64,000 nucleotides of DNA. Origin: Parietichytrium sp. I65-24A (taxonomy: Eukaryota > Sar > Bigyra > Thraustochytrida > Thraustochytriidae). Positions 28,981-39,153 of the stretch are shown one piece after another; the first letter of the stretch is position 1; each line of letters begins with the position of its first letter. Under the pieces are notes generated by a model, which did no database searches, was not told the DNA's origin, and worked only from the letters and a program-made list of their open reading frames with translations. The translations under genes and the position numbers were made by a program. The stretch covers positions 191,680-255,679 of the forward strand of contig BLSF01000018.1 of assembly GCA_012862575.1 (NCBI GenBank). Direction: 5' to 3'.

Positions 28981-31900
28981 CTAGTTTCTTACAAAAATGC
29001 GCTCGGTGATAAAAGCTTGGACGTTCGGGTTAATTGCAGCGGATGTAGACGCGACCTTAAGTGCGTAACGGCCTCGAGCCTGAATGTTGAACGCTACAAT
29101 GTACTTGCCGTCCTGCAGGTCACAGACGCAGGTCTTTGAAGTGGTCGAACAGGCGATTGAAGACGCTGTGGAGCACGGGCCGCTTTGCACTTGCTGTTGG
29201 GTGACCTGTGCAACAGGGACATTTGACGAGCCGTTGTCGGCGTTTTCGAGGTACACTGACCAAAGCTCCCCTCCAGCTCCACGGCGGCGACCTTGAGCGT
29301 CCCGTGATTGGACTGTGACGTATCCAAGCTCCCCGATTTTAGGGGTCAGGTTGTTGGTTCCCGCCAGGTCTACAAAATTTGTCTTGCTGGAGTCCGTCTT
29401 GGGAAGCTTTGCGCTGATAGAGTTCATTGTGGTTTTGCTCGGGTTGTGCTTGACCCCGACATAACCAAAATCGGAACCCACTTCATTCTGCAGTTCAAAG
29501 TCAAAATCCGCGTATGAATTTCCGTCGCTCACGACATTTATTCGCACCCGCGATGTGTAGGCGTCGTAAGTGACAGCGAACTTGGCAGACCCGCTACCGA
29601 TGCTGCGAACAGCAGCATTAGTCTTGGTGGCGTGGTTTCGCACGCCCGCGACGTTGCACCCATCAGAGTTAAAGTAGACCGACGTGGCCACCGAGCCGGA
29701 GGTTTTGCCAAATACAATCTCGACAGCGTCATCGTCAGTGTACTTGAGGTCCAGCTCCACGATAAGACTGTCCCGGAAAGAGATTTGAGTTGATGACCAA
29801 TACGTGGTGGACGAGCCGGAGACTACTTTGTTGGACAACGAGAGAGCTGTGCCCCAGTTGTACCCACTGTCGAGAGTAACAGGTGCGTTGAGGTTCTCTT
29901 GAGCATCTTTTGGGCCGCGGCAAGAGTCGCCGGACTTGAGAGCAAAATTTGGCAGGTTGAAGCTCAAATCCATCACAAACGAACAGGACAAGTCATTCAC
30001 CGATTTGGAGTCGTCGTTACACGAGGTGTTTGGAGTTTGGAGCGCAACAACCATTCTGCCTTCTGTAATATCAGCACAGAACAGTTGCTTCGCATCGAAT
30101 TCGTCCCACATCCGGCCCACATCCTGCATTATTGGGTTGATGAGCACATCGGAATCCCCGGTGCCCAGACTTGGCAGAAACTTCTGCGAATTGGTGAGCA
30201 GCGACTTTGCTGGGTAGTTGGCATCACCTTCGGAGACCTTTCCGGTGAAAGGGCGCGTCGTCGACCCATCTGGGCTTTGAATGATGTTTTCCTTGCGATA
30301 TGTGCTGGTATATGGCTCGTAGCACAGTGGCAGAAAGGTTGAGCAAGCAGTGCCGCCTAGCCACGACTTGCAATCGCTCTCGATGTTGGTGCCGTCAGTG
30401 TCATACATAATAATCTTGTATGAGTAGTGCGAGACAATGACATCAAACGGAAGACTGTTGTAAAGAGTTTTTGTTCCCTCTACCACGACGTCTCCAATAC
30501 TGCTGAGTATGCTAGAGGTCATGTGCACTTGGAAGTCCTTGATGAACTGGCTGATCTCATCTACCTTGGGGTATGTAATCCAAGTTGTCAGCTTGAACCC
30601 ACAACCAGCATTTCGTCGAGTTTGGGCGTCGGAGCTTGCGCAAGCAGGGTTGAACCTGCCAGCATTCTGCGGCGGGAGTAAATTGGCTGCCACCTCAAGT
30701 TGGATGTCGTCGCTGAAAACGAAGCGCTGGAACAATCCGTTCATCGCTTTAGTGATAGGCCCGGACCCAGTGTCCCGAAACGCCTTCGCTAGCACGGATA
30801 CCTTTTGAGACGCGCTCTTGGGTTCCAGGAAGAAAGAAACTCCATCGGCTTGATTTGCAAGGAGGTCTGCGGATGCAACAAGCTGACTGCTATAGTATAT
30901 ATCCGCGGAGAGCTGTCCAAGAGGAACGAACACATTGACGTTGTCGGTCCCATCAAGGTACGAAAAGTCCGCGGACCCGATCGCAGACAACTCTTTTGGG
31001 GCGGCACTTTTCAAAGCGATGTCGATTTCCCCAAACAGAGGAGGAGCATTTGGGTCTACCGCCTTGGTTTGAAAGAGAATGTCTTGCTCAATTCCTTGGA
31101 GCAGCGTGGAAACATAGTTGGAACCACTTCGGGTCGAACCACTAAGCCCCAGAACTAAGCTCTCTGCAGTGGTGACGCGATTGACGATAAAGCGTAGATT
31201 TTCAAGTTCTGCACTGTTCCAAGTGAAAGCGATGGTAGCCTGCATCGGATTTTGCAGCCCAGTCTTGCTAGACTCGATCTTTATCGGCATCAACTTGAGT
31301 GTACCCATCAGCTGCCCATTGCCATCGACATCAACGTGCAGCGGCGACTTTAGCTCCACCGAAAATGACACTGTTCGACTCTCAGAGAGATCTGGAAGCG
31401 TAAAGTACAAGCCTAGCATTATTGCAGTGTATTCCTGAGTGGACTCGTCGATTAAGAGCTCGTTGCAGTATTCCGTCACCAAACACGGGAGCACGATATC
31501 GGATCCGAGAGCATTTCCGCCCAGCAAACTGACTTCCTGAAGGCCGATGTTGTCGCTGATTCCTGTGGATGCGTCGTCGGTGCCGATGGCGAGGTCCTTT
31601 ACGACAGCTTTGGGGATCACAAAACCCGCATCCCATCGCGAAGAGGCCGATTGCAAATTCAAACCAATGTCTTGTCCTTTGAACAGATTATTTGCAAGCC
31701 CAATCGCAGCATTGCCGTCCATTTGTATCGTCACAGTGCCAGTCGAGGTTCCTTGTGGCCCTAGCCTCATTGCAGGCATCGAAATAGTTCCTGCCTTTGC
31801 CCCGGTTCCGTCAGAAACCGTAATCACCTCGGCGTCCATCTTGAGCGGCACAGCACTGAGCTCTTGTAATACATCAAAAGTAAGACTCATTGTGACGCTC

Positions 31901-34900
31901 GTGTCGCTGGAAGATGCGCTCATGCTAAAGTGGGCTTTTGGACTTGCTGCGTTCGGAGTCACCACAGGCTGTGCATCAGGGTCTACCAAAACAACGGTGG
32001 GGACGAGTCGGTCCAAAAACGAGCTTGGGTTCCCCACTCTCGTAAATGATATTTTGCCGTCGTCCTTATCGCGAAGGAGAATAATGGTTTCAAACACACT
32101 AGCCCAATCTTTCAATGTGACAGCAACTGTCCCCTCGATCCTTGTAGTCTGGGCAGGAAGCTGCGCAGACAAATACAAGAGGTCCGCTTGGGAGCCTCCA
32201 CTTTCCGTGACGACCCGCCCTCGAATGGGGGGTATGGTGAGCAAGACTGAACCAAACCCTCCGGTCCCTTCCTTTGCTGTGATTTGAAGCGCACCTTCCA
32301 CGCCGTGCACTTTTTGCAGGTAGATATTGTCGACATGGCTTGCCAAGTCGAAACCGCCAGAGTCATCCGGAGAAGCCTTGCCCTGAAGTCTGTCAAATGC
32401 GTTTGCGGGGATTACGAAGGTTGCATCGAATGAAGTCGGCGCAACAGTTGGGCTTCGTCGCTTGGAGCTGCTGCCCCCGGCTTTCACCTGCAATGCCAAC
32501 TGGTCGATTGCCAGGGTTTCTACCACTTGCCTCACCATATCTGCGCCAGCGTTCAGGTCGGCATTATTCGAGGTGAAGCAGAAGCTCACGGAGACAGTGT
32601 TCTTACCGCAAGAGCTTGCCGTGGCATAAGGAGACGAACAAGATCCTCCAAGATAACTTTCTCCCACCTCGCATTGAAAGAACAACTCGCCCGACGTTGC
32701 TTTTGACAAGGTGAGTTGTGTTGTTCCCCACCCTACACTGGACTCCCAATTCAAGTTATCGGTGGAGATGTCGACGTTAATTGAGGTGCACACAGAGGTC
32801 TCAGTTGTGACAACGGTCAGCTCTAAGCTGGACGATTCTATGACCGTAGCTCCGCCCTCACCCTCAGAGTTGAGCTCGATTGCGGGAACCACAGCAGCAA
32901 GAATCTCGGAAAGAAAGGAGCTCTTTTCGGAGTTTGGATGTGGGGTCACACATACACTCATCTTCTCGCCATTGGAAAATGACGAGACAGTATCCAGCAC
33001 ACTGTTTGAATCAGAGTCCTCGAAACCAATCTGCACAGCAAGGTCGTTCACCACGCCTTGAGCCAACTCCAAATCAAAAGCTGAAGACTCCACGCCAACC
33101 AAATGAACTGGGGAGCCTGCAGCTGTACAATCTGAGAGTCCAACAGCGATTGAGGGCAATGCAAGAGTTCCCTGAATCGAACCAAAGGAAAGGTCGATTG
33201 AGGCAACGACGTTGACCTTGTTAGATGTGAGGCTTTCTAGTTCGAAATGTTTGATGCCTGACCCACTTTCATCACTTGAATCTGTTCCCTGAAACTGGTC
33301 CAGAGCCTTCTCAGGGATCGTAAACGACGCAGAGATCGGTAAAGTGGACGAAGCTTGACGTTCTTCGACTGTTCCCGTGAGCTCTGAAGCGAATGATACC
33401 TGATCAACGAACACTGCCCGTACAGAGCTAGCAGTATCGGCGGCCCCAGCAGTCAAATCCGCATTTTCAGTAAATACGCAGGCCTGAAGGGGCAAACTGC
33501 CTTTTCCGCACGACGAAGGTGTTGCGTGACGCGACGAGCACTCTGCTCCAACGAAAGCTTCTGCAACCTTGACGCGAAGGAAACTCCGATTGTCCACGGC
33601 ATCCATTACAACCATATCCCATGCCCCCCAACCTACAGAAAAGGACCACTCACTTCCCATTGTAGAGATGTCAACACCGATGTTTGCGCAGACGGAGCTG
33701 GACTCCACTACGAGCTCGAGATTCGAGCTGCTCCCCGAGCCCGCGTCGCTGCCAAGCTGCTCATACTTGAAGTCTGCTGCGCCTACAATACGAGATAAGA
33801 ATCCCACCTCGGCATCTTTAGGTGGTCCGGTCACACAAACCTTCAGATCTTTGGAAGAGTCGCTGATTGCCGAAAGCGTCTTGAGGATTGCTCCTGCTTC
33901 GGCATTGCCGAATCCAACTTCGACGCCGGTGTTGATTTGGCCAGAAGCACCATTGCCGAAGGATACTTGGACAGCCCCGTTGGTCGAAATCGTTGCAATT
34001 AAGGGTGCGGCCTCACCTGTGCTCAAAGTGCAGTCCTCCAATCCAACAACAACCTGCGGGATCTGGACGTTGACCTGCGTAGACTCCATGGTGACGCCGA
34101 GCTTCGCGAAAATATCCAGAACAAAACGCCCAGCCTCAAGATTTTTCAATTCAACGTGTTCCAAGGAGGCCATTGGATCATCAGAAGATCCTGAGCCACT
34201 GTTCTTGTTTAAAAGGAGATCCATCGCATTGCCTGGAACAGGAATCTGAACTAAAGCCGAGCTTGGCCCCATTGCCTCTAAACGCTCAGCTCTTGTTAGC
34301 TCAACTCCGATTTGGACAGGGATTTGATCAATTATGAGACTTTGCAAAGCGTTGTAAACAGTGCTTGCTCCCGCGTCCAAGTTCGGGTCATTCGTGACTG
34401 CACATAAAGAGAACGCCAAGGAGGAGGCCTCACAGGACGCCACGGTCGCAAAGGAGGATGCGCAAGTGCCAAAAAGGAACCCTTCCGACACGCTCATCGA
34501 CAAGAATCTCCCATACACCGAGCTCGAAGCCCACTCGGCCTTAATGTCAACAGCACCCCATGCAGCCGTAAAACTAGCATCGGGATCTCTTGTGCTCAGG
34601 TCTATTGATCCAGAAATGCAAAGAGAGTTGCTCAGCTCCGTTGTTGTAAAATCAAGTGCGGTTTTCCCGACAGATACTGTCTCACTCACGTCAAATGAGA
34701 AATCGCTCGAGGCAATGACGTTGCTCAGAAAATTCAGAGTCTCCGTGCTCCTCGATTTCACCAAGCAAAATTTGGACACTTCCCCATTCAAGGCTTTACC
34801 AACAGCTCGAAGAACATCACCGGAAGTTGAATCCTTCATGGAGAGTTGTACGCTTAGTTGGTTGTACAAAGCACCCAGCTTTGTTCCAAGCTGACTGACG

Positions 34901-37900
34901 TTTGATACGACAAGATCAAGCAGATAAGATGGCGCAGAGGAATCTAGGCATGAGGACACACCGAGTTGAATTTGTGGTAGCTCAAGCCTCACTTGTCTTT
35001 GCCCTATTGGAAGGATGAAAGCCGCGAGGAAAGCAACTCCTTCTTGGTGAAGTCCGTCGAGCTCTAGATGCGCGTCACTGAGAGAGAATGCCATCCCTGG
35101 CTCACCCGAATTTTGCACCCCACGAAGAATATCAAGCGCACGAGCCGGAAGTTCAAGTGTCGCTGAAACCTGCGCAGCTGGGCCAGTTCTGCGGGAGCTC
35201 ACACTGCCAACAATGCCCAACTTTGTCTCCACTTGGTCCTGAATGAGGTTTTGCAAAACGCTGCCGACAGCATTTGCGCCTGCGGCGACATCAGTGTTCT
35301 CGGTAGCAATGCAAAAACGTATTGGAAGAACCGATCTTCCGCAAGCATCCGCGGTGCTAAATTGCGTATTGCACTGGCCAAAGAAGATTGCAGGCACTTC
35401 CAGTGAGAAAAACTTTGAGACTCCGTTTGTTAGATCAGAGATGCCTAGCGAGATGTCCCCTGCGCCGAATGTGATCGGCATGCTGCTGCCGCTACTACTA
35501 CTGTTCGTCTTCGGGAGATTCAAATTGTAGCTGCTGCAAACCGAGTTTTCGCTAGACTCGACCGCGAGGTCTACCACGGTATATGCAGGGCTCTCTTCGG
35601 AAGCAAAGCCTAGAGAATTGATGTCGAATTCGATGTCAAAGCCGGCAATAAGTTTTGACAAGAAGAGCCCGCTGCTGGACTGAGGGTGCTTGACCATGCA
35701 CAGGGACGTCTCGTTAAAATTTGACAACACCGATAGAAACTCAGAGCCGTCCGTTTGAGCAAATGAAATGGAGACTTGTAGCTCCGTAGACAGAGATTCA
35801 ATGTCAGATGGCTCGCTCTTGGTCGTTGAAAGGCTAGCAAGGTGAGTCTGAGCACCGCTCTCTAACTTGCACGATGCGACGGCCACGGCGACCTCCGGAA
35901 GCGAGATCCGAGTTTTCAGGGTTTCTGAAAAGTAGAGAGCCACCTTTGTGTCTATCTCAATTTCGGTATCTTGCAGAGAAAGAAGCTCAAAGTGTGCGGC
36001 GTTTTTGTTCTGCAGATTATCGTTGCCGTCCTCGCTTGTTCCAGCGATTGTGTCAAGAGCCTTTGCAGGTATCGTAAAAGCGGCTTCCAAACTTTCGGCA
36101 GGCCCCTCGGACTGGCGTAATTGGTAAGTTCCGCCCACTGAGACCGGAAGCTCATTTTGGTCAAACACAAGGGTTCGCACTGTACCGGCCGTGTTGGCTG
36201 CGCCTTGATCAAAGTCTGTGTTGTTCGTGGAGATGCAGAATTGGAATTCTGCCTGAGACTTGTCGCAAGAAGACGGCGTGGCAAACTCCGAATCGCACGC
36301 TGCTCCAAAAAAGCCCTGAGCGAGAGAGAGCGAGAAGAATTCGGAAGAAGTCGTTGCATCTTCAACTCTGAGGTCGATGTTTCCCCAGCCTGCAGACAGG
36401 GTCCAGTTCTTGCTTATCTCTACCATGTCCAATTTAGCACTTGTGCAGACAGCGCTCTCTTGATCAGTCACCACAAGATCCAAGAGAGAGACGACACTGC
36501 CGTCGACGTTTTCTTCAGGTAGCTCGTCTGCGGTCAAGTCAAACACAAACCCAATCGAGGAGATAAGCTTTGAGACGAAGTCAGACTTTAACGGGTCTGT
36601 GTGTGGGACAACGCACAACACAGCTCCGCTACCTCTTGAAAACTTCGATCCGGCGAGAAGGAGGTCGTTGGTGTCGATATTCTGGAAACCGAGGTTGACT
36701 TGAAGCTCTGTTCTTGTCTGAGAATCGGTTAGAGACATGTTCACTGCCGGGGTTTCTAGATTGAAGAGAGGTCGATCCGACTTGTTCTCGGGCGAACAGT
36801 CAGCGATTGCGACCCCGATTGCGGGAATTGTAAGGTCTGCGCGAATGCCGCTTAGGGCAAAAGAGAAATAAGTGTTCAGCTTGACGACGTCTTGCTGAAG
36901 GCCGGTCAGCTCAACGTGTTCGATGGCGAACGTTGACTCGGAAGACGTTTGCCCACTTCCACCGCTGTAATAGTCGTCGGGCCGCAATTCGCGCCAGTTG
37001 GCCCTCTGGAGAAGCACTTGCTTTTGCTCAAAGGGCTCTTTATACAACCCAAGAATCTCCAGGAAGACTTGCTCAAAGTTGAGGAAGAACTTCTCCACAA
37101 GTTCGACCAGAAAGGCACCTTCAAATTCATCGTCGAAAACCCGAAGCGCAAGTCGGAGATCCGCTGATGGCGACGATACGAGATCAAATTCCCCAAGGTA
37201 CCCCGAAAGGAACGGGAGGGCTTTGTCCGACTTTGAGTATTCCGCAAAGAGTGTGATATTGAACTCGTCAAGCTTGAAAGGATAGCCGATCAAATCTTCC
37301 TTTTTCAGATTCGGAAGATGCACAGCAAGTTCCATAAAGTCGTCCGTAACCTGGAAAGTCAGCTCTGCCTCAGAAGATTGAAATGTACTTTCTATGAGAG
37401 CTTCCATCGCTGCACGTGCGGTCACAATAATTCCGCTCTGGGTGTCCAGCATGGGAATCGAGATCACTATAGGGCTGAGAAGCTCCCCAAGAAGCGAGCT
37501 GTCAGACGCTGTCACAAACACGAAGGGGTTTACGTCTCCTGCGAGTCCCACAAGCTGCTCCACAGTCTGGATTGTCAAAGATGCATTATTGAAGTCTACC
37601 GCCACATCTACGTCGCTGACGATAGGCTCAGCCTCTTGTGAGATTTGTAGACCGCGGGAAAGCGACAAAATCGCTACGGGTTCCCGAGAGTCTGTACTGG
37701 AGCTGTTGACAGATATTTCGAAGTCCATCTGGGGAAGGAAACCCTCGAAGCTGTAAAATTCGTGCATCCCAATCACATTGAGGCTGGTGGAGAGTTCTAC
37801 AAGGCCATCAGGCTTGATGGCTCCTACTTTGAAGGACTCCAAAGAGATGAGCGCTGGGTCGTTTTTGGTCATCTCTTCCTGGTAGGCCACGACGGATGGA

Positions 37901-39153
37901 AAGAACTCGATCCTATTTGAAATTGTGACGTTGTCCAAAAGCTCTTGGAGGAAACACTCCGAGGTCGAAGATGACTTTGTTGCAGTCAAGTCAAACAAGA
38001 TCTCCTCTTTGCGCATGTAGCTTCGGAGCGCTCGCTTAGCAACAGCTACATCTTCTTTGGCGAGTCGAACGGAGGTGTCCATAGCACCTTTGGAGCCGTA
38101 CACAAACTCCCGACTCTCACCAATTGCAATTGGCTGGCCATCTACAAAAGCGCTGAAGCTCAGTGGCGGAAGAGAAACACTCATTTCGTAGTTTCCGAAA
38201 CCTTCCTCATCGTTCTTCTGTCGCGTTGCCTCGTCAACTTGTTTTCGGGTCATATTGACACCAACGGCGAATTGTAGAAGATCATCGTCAGCCGAAATTA
38301 GAGCGAGCGAGGTAATCATAGACTCGTTCCGCTTTGCGGCTTCGAGAGCCAGGGCCTCCCTTTCCTCAACTGGCAGGGAGTAGTCGTAGTACGGATCAAT
38401 GTAGTTCTCAAATTTCTTTGTGGTGGAGAAAGTCATTGGGAAAATGAACACAGATGCATCGAACTCGGCGGCAAGGCTCATTTCTATGGAGTAGTCGACA
38501 CGCTTCCCGCTAAACCAATCTTGGATTGAAGCTCTGAGAGGCACGACACATTCGTCGCAGACTTGTAGACTTCCTTTCGCGCTGAATTGGGACGCCCCGC
38601 TCGCCACAGGAATTTTCGGCGTGTTGAGGTATCCGACCACCCCATGCGATGTCTCCACAGGACTGGAGGTTTCGGCAAGCGTAGCTCCGACTTCGCTAGG
38701 GTTGTCCAGAGTCCCTTGAATCTCAAATTCAAACTGGTTGTCACACAATGATGCCAAAGATATCTGCGAAAACTTTGGCGAAGTGGCGGTGATCTTGATG
38801 GCTTGAGACACCCGGACGCCGATAAACGATAGAATCGCAAGAACTATAGTACCAATCGTCAGAGAGAACAACCGTCTTGACCTTGTTCCGCAGCAGCAAA
38901 ATCGTAATCTCCCGCATCGCTTCCCTGCATACCGCTCCCTGTCATCGCCGAAGGACTTTAAATCGTCATCGCTAAGTCGGACCTTGAACATTTCGCCACT
39001 TTCCCACAACGGGTTGTCAGCCGAACGAGGCTGAAGTTGGGCATCGCCTCTTGTCCTCCAGTCGCTGAAGGACTTGATCTTGGTGCGTATGGAAGTCGCC
39101 ATTCTCTGCGTCCGAGATGGACGGAGCACTCCGTCGAAGTCACTGTCCTCCAT
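28981..39153 (-). CDS. Giant single-pass membrane protein with five ~305-residue repeats
   Basis: A 3390-residue protein in one exon. The N-terminal about 93 residues are hydrophilic and end in a Cys/Arg patch (FCCCGTRSRR), a candidate palmitoylation site. One transmembrane helix follows at about 94-117, giving a type II topology with the rest lumenal or outside. Residues about 120-740 form LEA2-like beta-rich segments. Five full tandem units start near 740, 1049, 1359, 1663 and 1968. Each has a conserved LP.I.VG...C opening, an S.GWG centre, a Cys pair around ATxSSCxK, and a TNNxDLxAGA..DQ block. A sixth, divergent unit starts near 2271. Near the C-terminus come a lectin/LamG-like stretch (about 3095-3240) and a filamin/Ig-like domain (about 3255-3385). 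The topology recalls fungal DUF3712/Tag1-type proteins, but homology is unproven. The start is the ATG at 39153; the frame extends to 39216 only by GTG. Confidence 0.8.
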   Translation of the reverse strand: MEDSDFDGVLRPSRTQRMATSIRTKIKSFSDWRTRGDAQLQPRSADNPLWESGEMFKVRLSDDDLKSFGDDRERYAGKRCGRLRFCCCGTRSRRLFSLTIGTIVLAILSFIGVRVSQAIKITATSPKFSQISLASLCDNQFEFEIQGTLDNPSEVGATLAETSSPVETSHGVVGYLNTPKIPVASGASQFSAKGSLQVCDECVVPLRASIQDWFSGKRVDYSIEMSLAAEFDASVFIFPMTFSTTKKFENYIDPYYDYSLPVEEREALALEAAKRNESMITSLALISADDDLLQFAVGVNMTRKQVDEATRQKNDEEGFGNYEMSVSLPPLSFSAFVDGQPIAIGESREFVYGSKGAMDTSVRLAKEDVAVAKRALRSYMRKEEILFDLTATKSSSTSECFLQELLDNVTISNRIEFFPSVVAYQEEMTKNDPALISLESFKVGAIKPDGLVELSTSLNVIGMHEFYSFEGFLPQMDFEISVNSSSTDSREPVAILSLSRGLQISQEAEPIVSDVDVAVDFNNASLTIQTVEQLVGLAGDVNPFVFVTASDSSLLGELLSPIVISIPMLDTQSGIIVTARAAMEALIESTFQSSEAELTFQVTDDFMELAVHLPNLKKEDLIGYPFKLDEFNITLFAEYSKSDKALPFLSGYLGEFDLVSSPSADLRLALRVFDDEFEGAFLVELVEKFFLNFEQVFLEILGLYKEPFEQKQVLLQRANWRELRPDDYYSGGSGQTSSESTFAIEHVELTGLQQDVVKLNTYFSFALSGIRADLTIPAIGVAIADCSPENKSDRPLFNLETPAVNMSLTDSQTRTELQVNLGFQNIDTNDLLLAGSKFSRGSGAVLCVVPHTDPLKSDFVSKLISSIGFVFDLTADELPEENVDGSVVSLLDLVVTDQESAVCTSAKLDMVEISKNWTLSAGWGNIDLRVEDATTSSEFFSLSLAQGFFGAACDSEFATPSSCDKSQAEFQFCISTNNTDFDQGAANTAGTVRTLVFDQNELPVSVGGTYQLRQSEGPAESLEAAFTIPAKALDTIAGTSEDGNDNLQNKNAAHFELLSLQDTEIEIDTKVALYFSETLKTRISLPEVAVAVASCKLESGAQTHLASLSTTKSEPSDIESLSTELQVSISFAQTDGSEFLSVLSNFNETSLCMVKHPQSSSGLFLSKLIAGFDIEFDINSLGFASEESPAYTVVDLAVESSENSVCSSYNLNLPKTNSSSSGSSMPITFGAGDISLGISDLTNGVSKFFSLEVPAIFFGQCNTQFSTADACGRSVLPIRFCIATENTDVAAGANAVGSVLQNLIQDQVETKLGIVGSVSSRRTGPAAQVSATLELPARALDILRGVQNSGEPGMAFSLSDAHLELDGLHQEGVAFLAAFILPIGQRQVRLELPQIQLGVSSCLDSSAPSYLLDLVVSNVSQLGTKLGALYNQLSVQLSMKDSTSGDVLRAVGKALNGEVSKFCLVKSRSTETLNFLSNVIASSDFSFDVSETVSVGKTALDFTTTELSNSLCISGSIDLSTRDPDASFTAAWGAVDIKAEWASSSVYGRFLSMSVSEGFLFGTCASSFATVASCEASSLAFSLCAVTNDPNLDAGASTVYNALQSLIIDQIPVQIGVELTRAERLEAMGPSSALVQIPVPGNAMDLLLNKNSGSGSSDDPMASLEHVELKNLEAGRFVLDIFAKLGVTMESTQVNVQIPQVVVGLEDCTLSTGEAAPLIATISTNGAVQVSFGNGASGQINTGVEVGFGNAEAGAILKTLSAISDSSKDLKVCVTGPPKDAEVGFLSRIVGAADFKYEQLGSDAGSGSSSNLELVVESSSVCANIGVDISTMGSEWSFSVGWGAWDMVVMDAVDNRSFLRVKVAEAFVGAECSSRHATPSSCGKGSLPLQACVFTENADLTAGAADTASSVRAVFVDQVSFASELTGTVEERQASSTLPISASFTIPEKALDQFQGTDSSDESGSGIKHFELESLTSNKVNVVASIDLSFGSIQGTLALPSIAVGLSDCTAAGSPVHLVGVESSAFDLELAQGVVNDLAVQIGFEDSDSNSVLDTVSSFSNGEKMSVCVTPHPNSEKSSFLSEILAAVVPAIELNSEGEGGATVIESSSLELTVVTTETSVCTSINVDISTDNLNWESSVGWGTTQLTLSKATSGELFFQCEVGESYLGGSCSSPYATASSCGKNTVSVSFCFTSNNADLNAGADMVRQVVETLAIDQLALQVKAGGSSSKRRSPTVAPTSFDATFVIPANAFDRLQGKASPDDSGGFDLASHVDNIYLQKVHGVEGALQITAKEGTGGFGSVLLTIPPIRGRVVTESGGSQADLLYLSAQLPAQTTRIEGTVAVTLKDWASVFETIILLRDKDDGKISFTRVGNPSSFLDRLVPTVVLVDPDAQPVVTPNAASPKAHFSMSASSSDTSVTMSLTFDVLQELSAVPLKMDAEVITVSDGTGAKAGTISMPAMRLGPQGTSTGTVTIQMDGNAAIGLANNLFKGQDIGLNLQSASSRWDAGFVIPKAVVKDLAIGTDDASTGISDNIGLQEVSLLGGNALGSDIVLPCLVTEYCNELLIDESTQEYTAIMLGLYFTLPDLSESRTVSFSVELKSPLHVDVDGNGQLMGTLKLMPIKIESSKTGLQNPMQATIAFTWNSAELENLRFIVNRVTTAESLVLGLSGSTRSGSNYVSTLLQGIEQDILFQTKAVDPNAPPLFGEIDIALKSAAPKELSAIGSADFSYLDGTDNVNVFVPLGQLSADIYYSSQLVASADLLANQADGVSFFLEPKSASQKVSVLAKAFRDTGSGPITKAMNGLFQRFVFSDDIQLEVAANLLPPQNAGRFNPACASSDAQTRRNAGCGFKLTTWITYPKVDEISQFIKDFQVHMTSSILSSIGDVVVEGTKTLYNSLPFDVIVSHYSYKIIMYDTDGTNIESDCKSWLGGTACSTFLPLCYEPYTSTYRKENIIQSPDGSTTRPFTGKVSEGDANYPAKSLLTNSQKFLPSLGTGDSDVLINPIMQDVGRMWDEFDAKQLFCADITEGRMVVALQTPNTSCNDDSKSVNDLSCSFVMDLSFNLPNFALKSGDSCRGPKDAQENLNAPVTLDSGYNWGTALSLSNKVVSGSSTTYWSSTQISFRDSLIVELDLKYTDDDAVEIVFGKTSGSVATSVYFNSDGCNVAGVRNHATKTNAAVRSIGSGSAKFAVTYDAYTSRVRINVVSDGNSYADFDFELQNEVGSDFGYVGVKHNPSKTTMNSISAKLPKTDSSKTNFVDLAGTNNLTPKIGELGYVTVQSRDAQGRRRGAGGELWSVYLENADNGSSNVPVAQVTQQQVQSGPCSTASSIACSTTSKTCVCDLQDGKYIVAFNIQARGRYALKVASTSAAINPNVQAFITERIFVRN
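32340..36940 (-). repeat. Five in-frame ~920-bp coding repeats
   Basis: Units begin near 36935, 36005, 35075, 34165 and 33250, spaced 910-930 bases, with the next (diverged) unit near 32340. They are recognisable at protein level by the five occurrences of the ATxxSCxK and TNNxDLxAGA motifs, at about 36260, 35340, 34430, 33510 and 32610. At the nucleotide level they are well diverged, which suggests old duplications. Confidence 0.8.

Noticed and set aside
31118-34894. Several plus-strand frames of 95-246 codons antisense to the giant membrane-protein gene
   Set aside because: They mirror Ser/Leu/Val-rich sense coding and share no family features. The sense frame is continuous with regular repeats.
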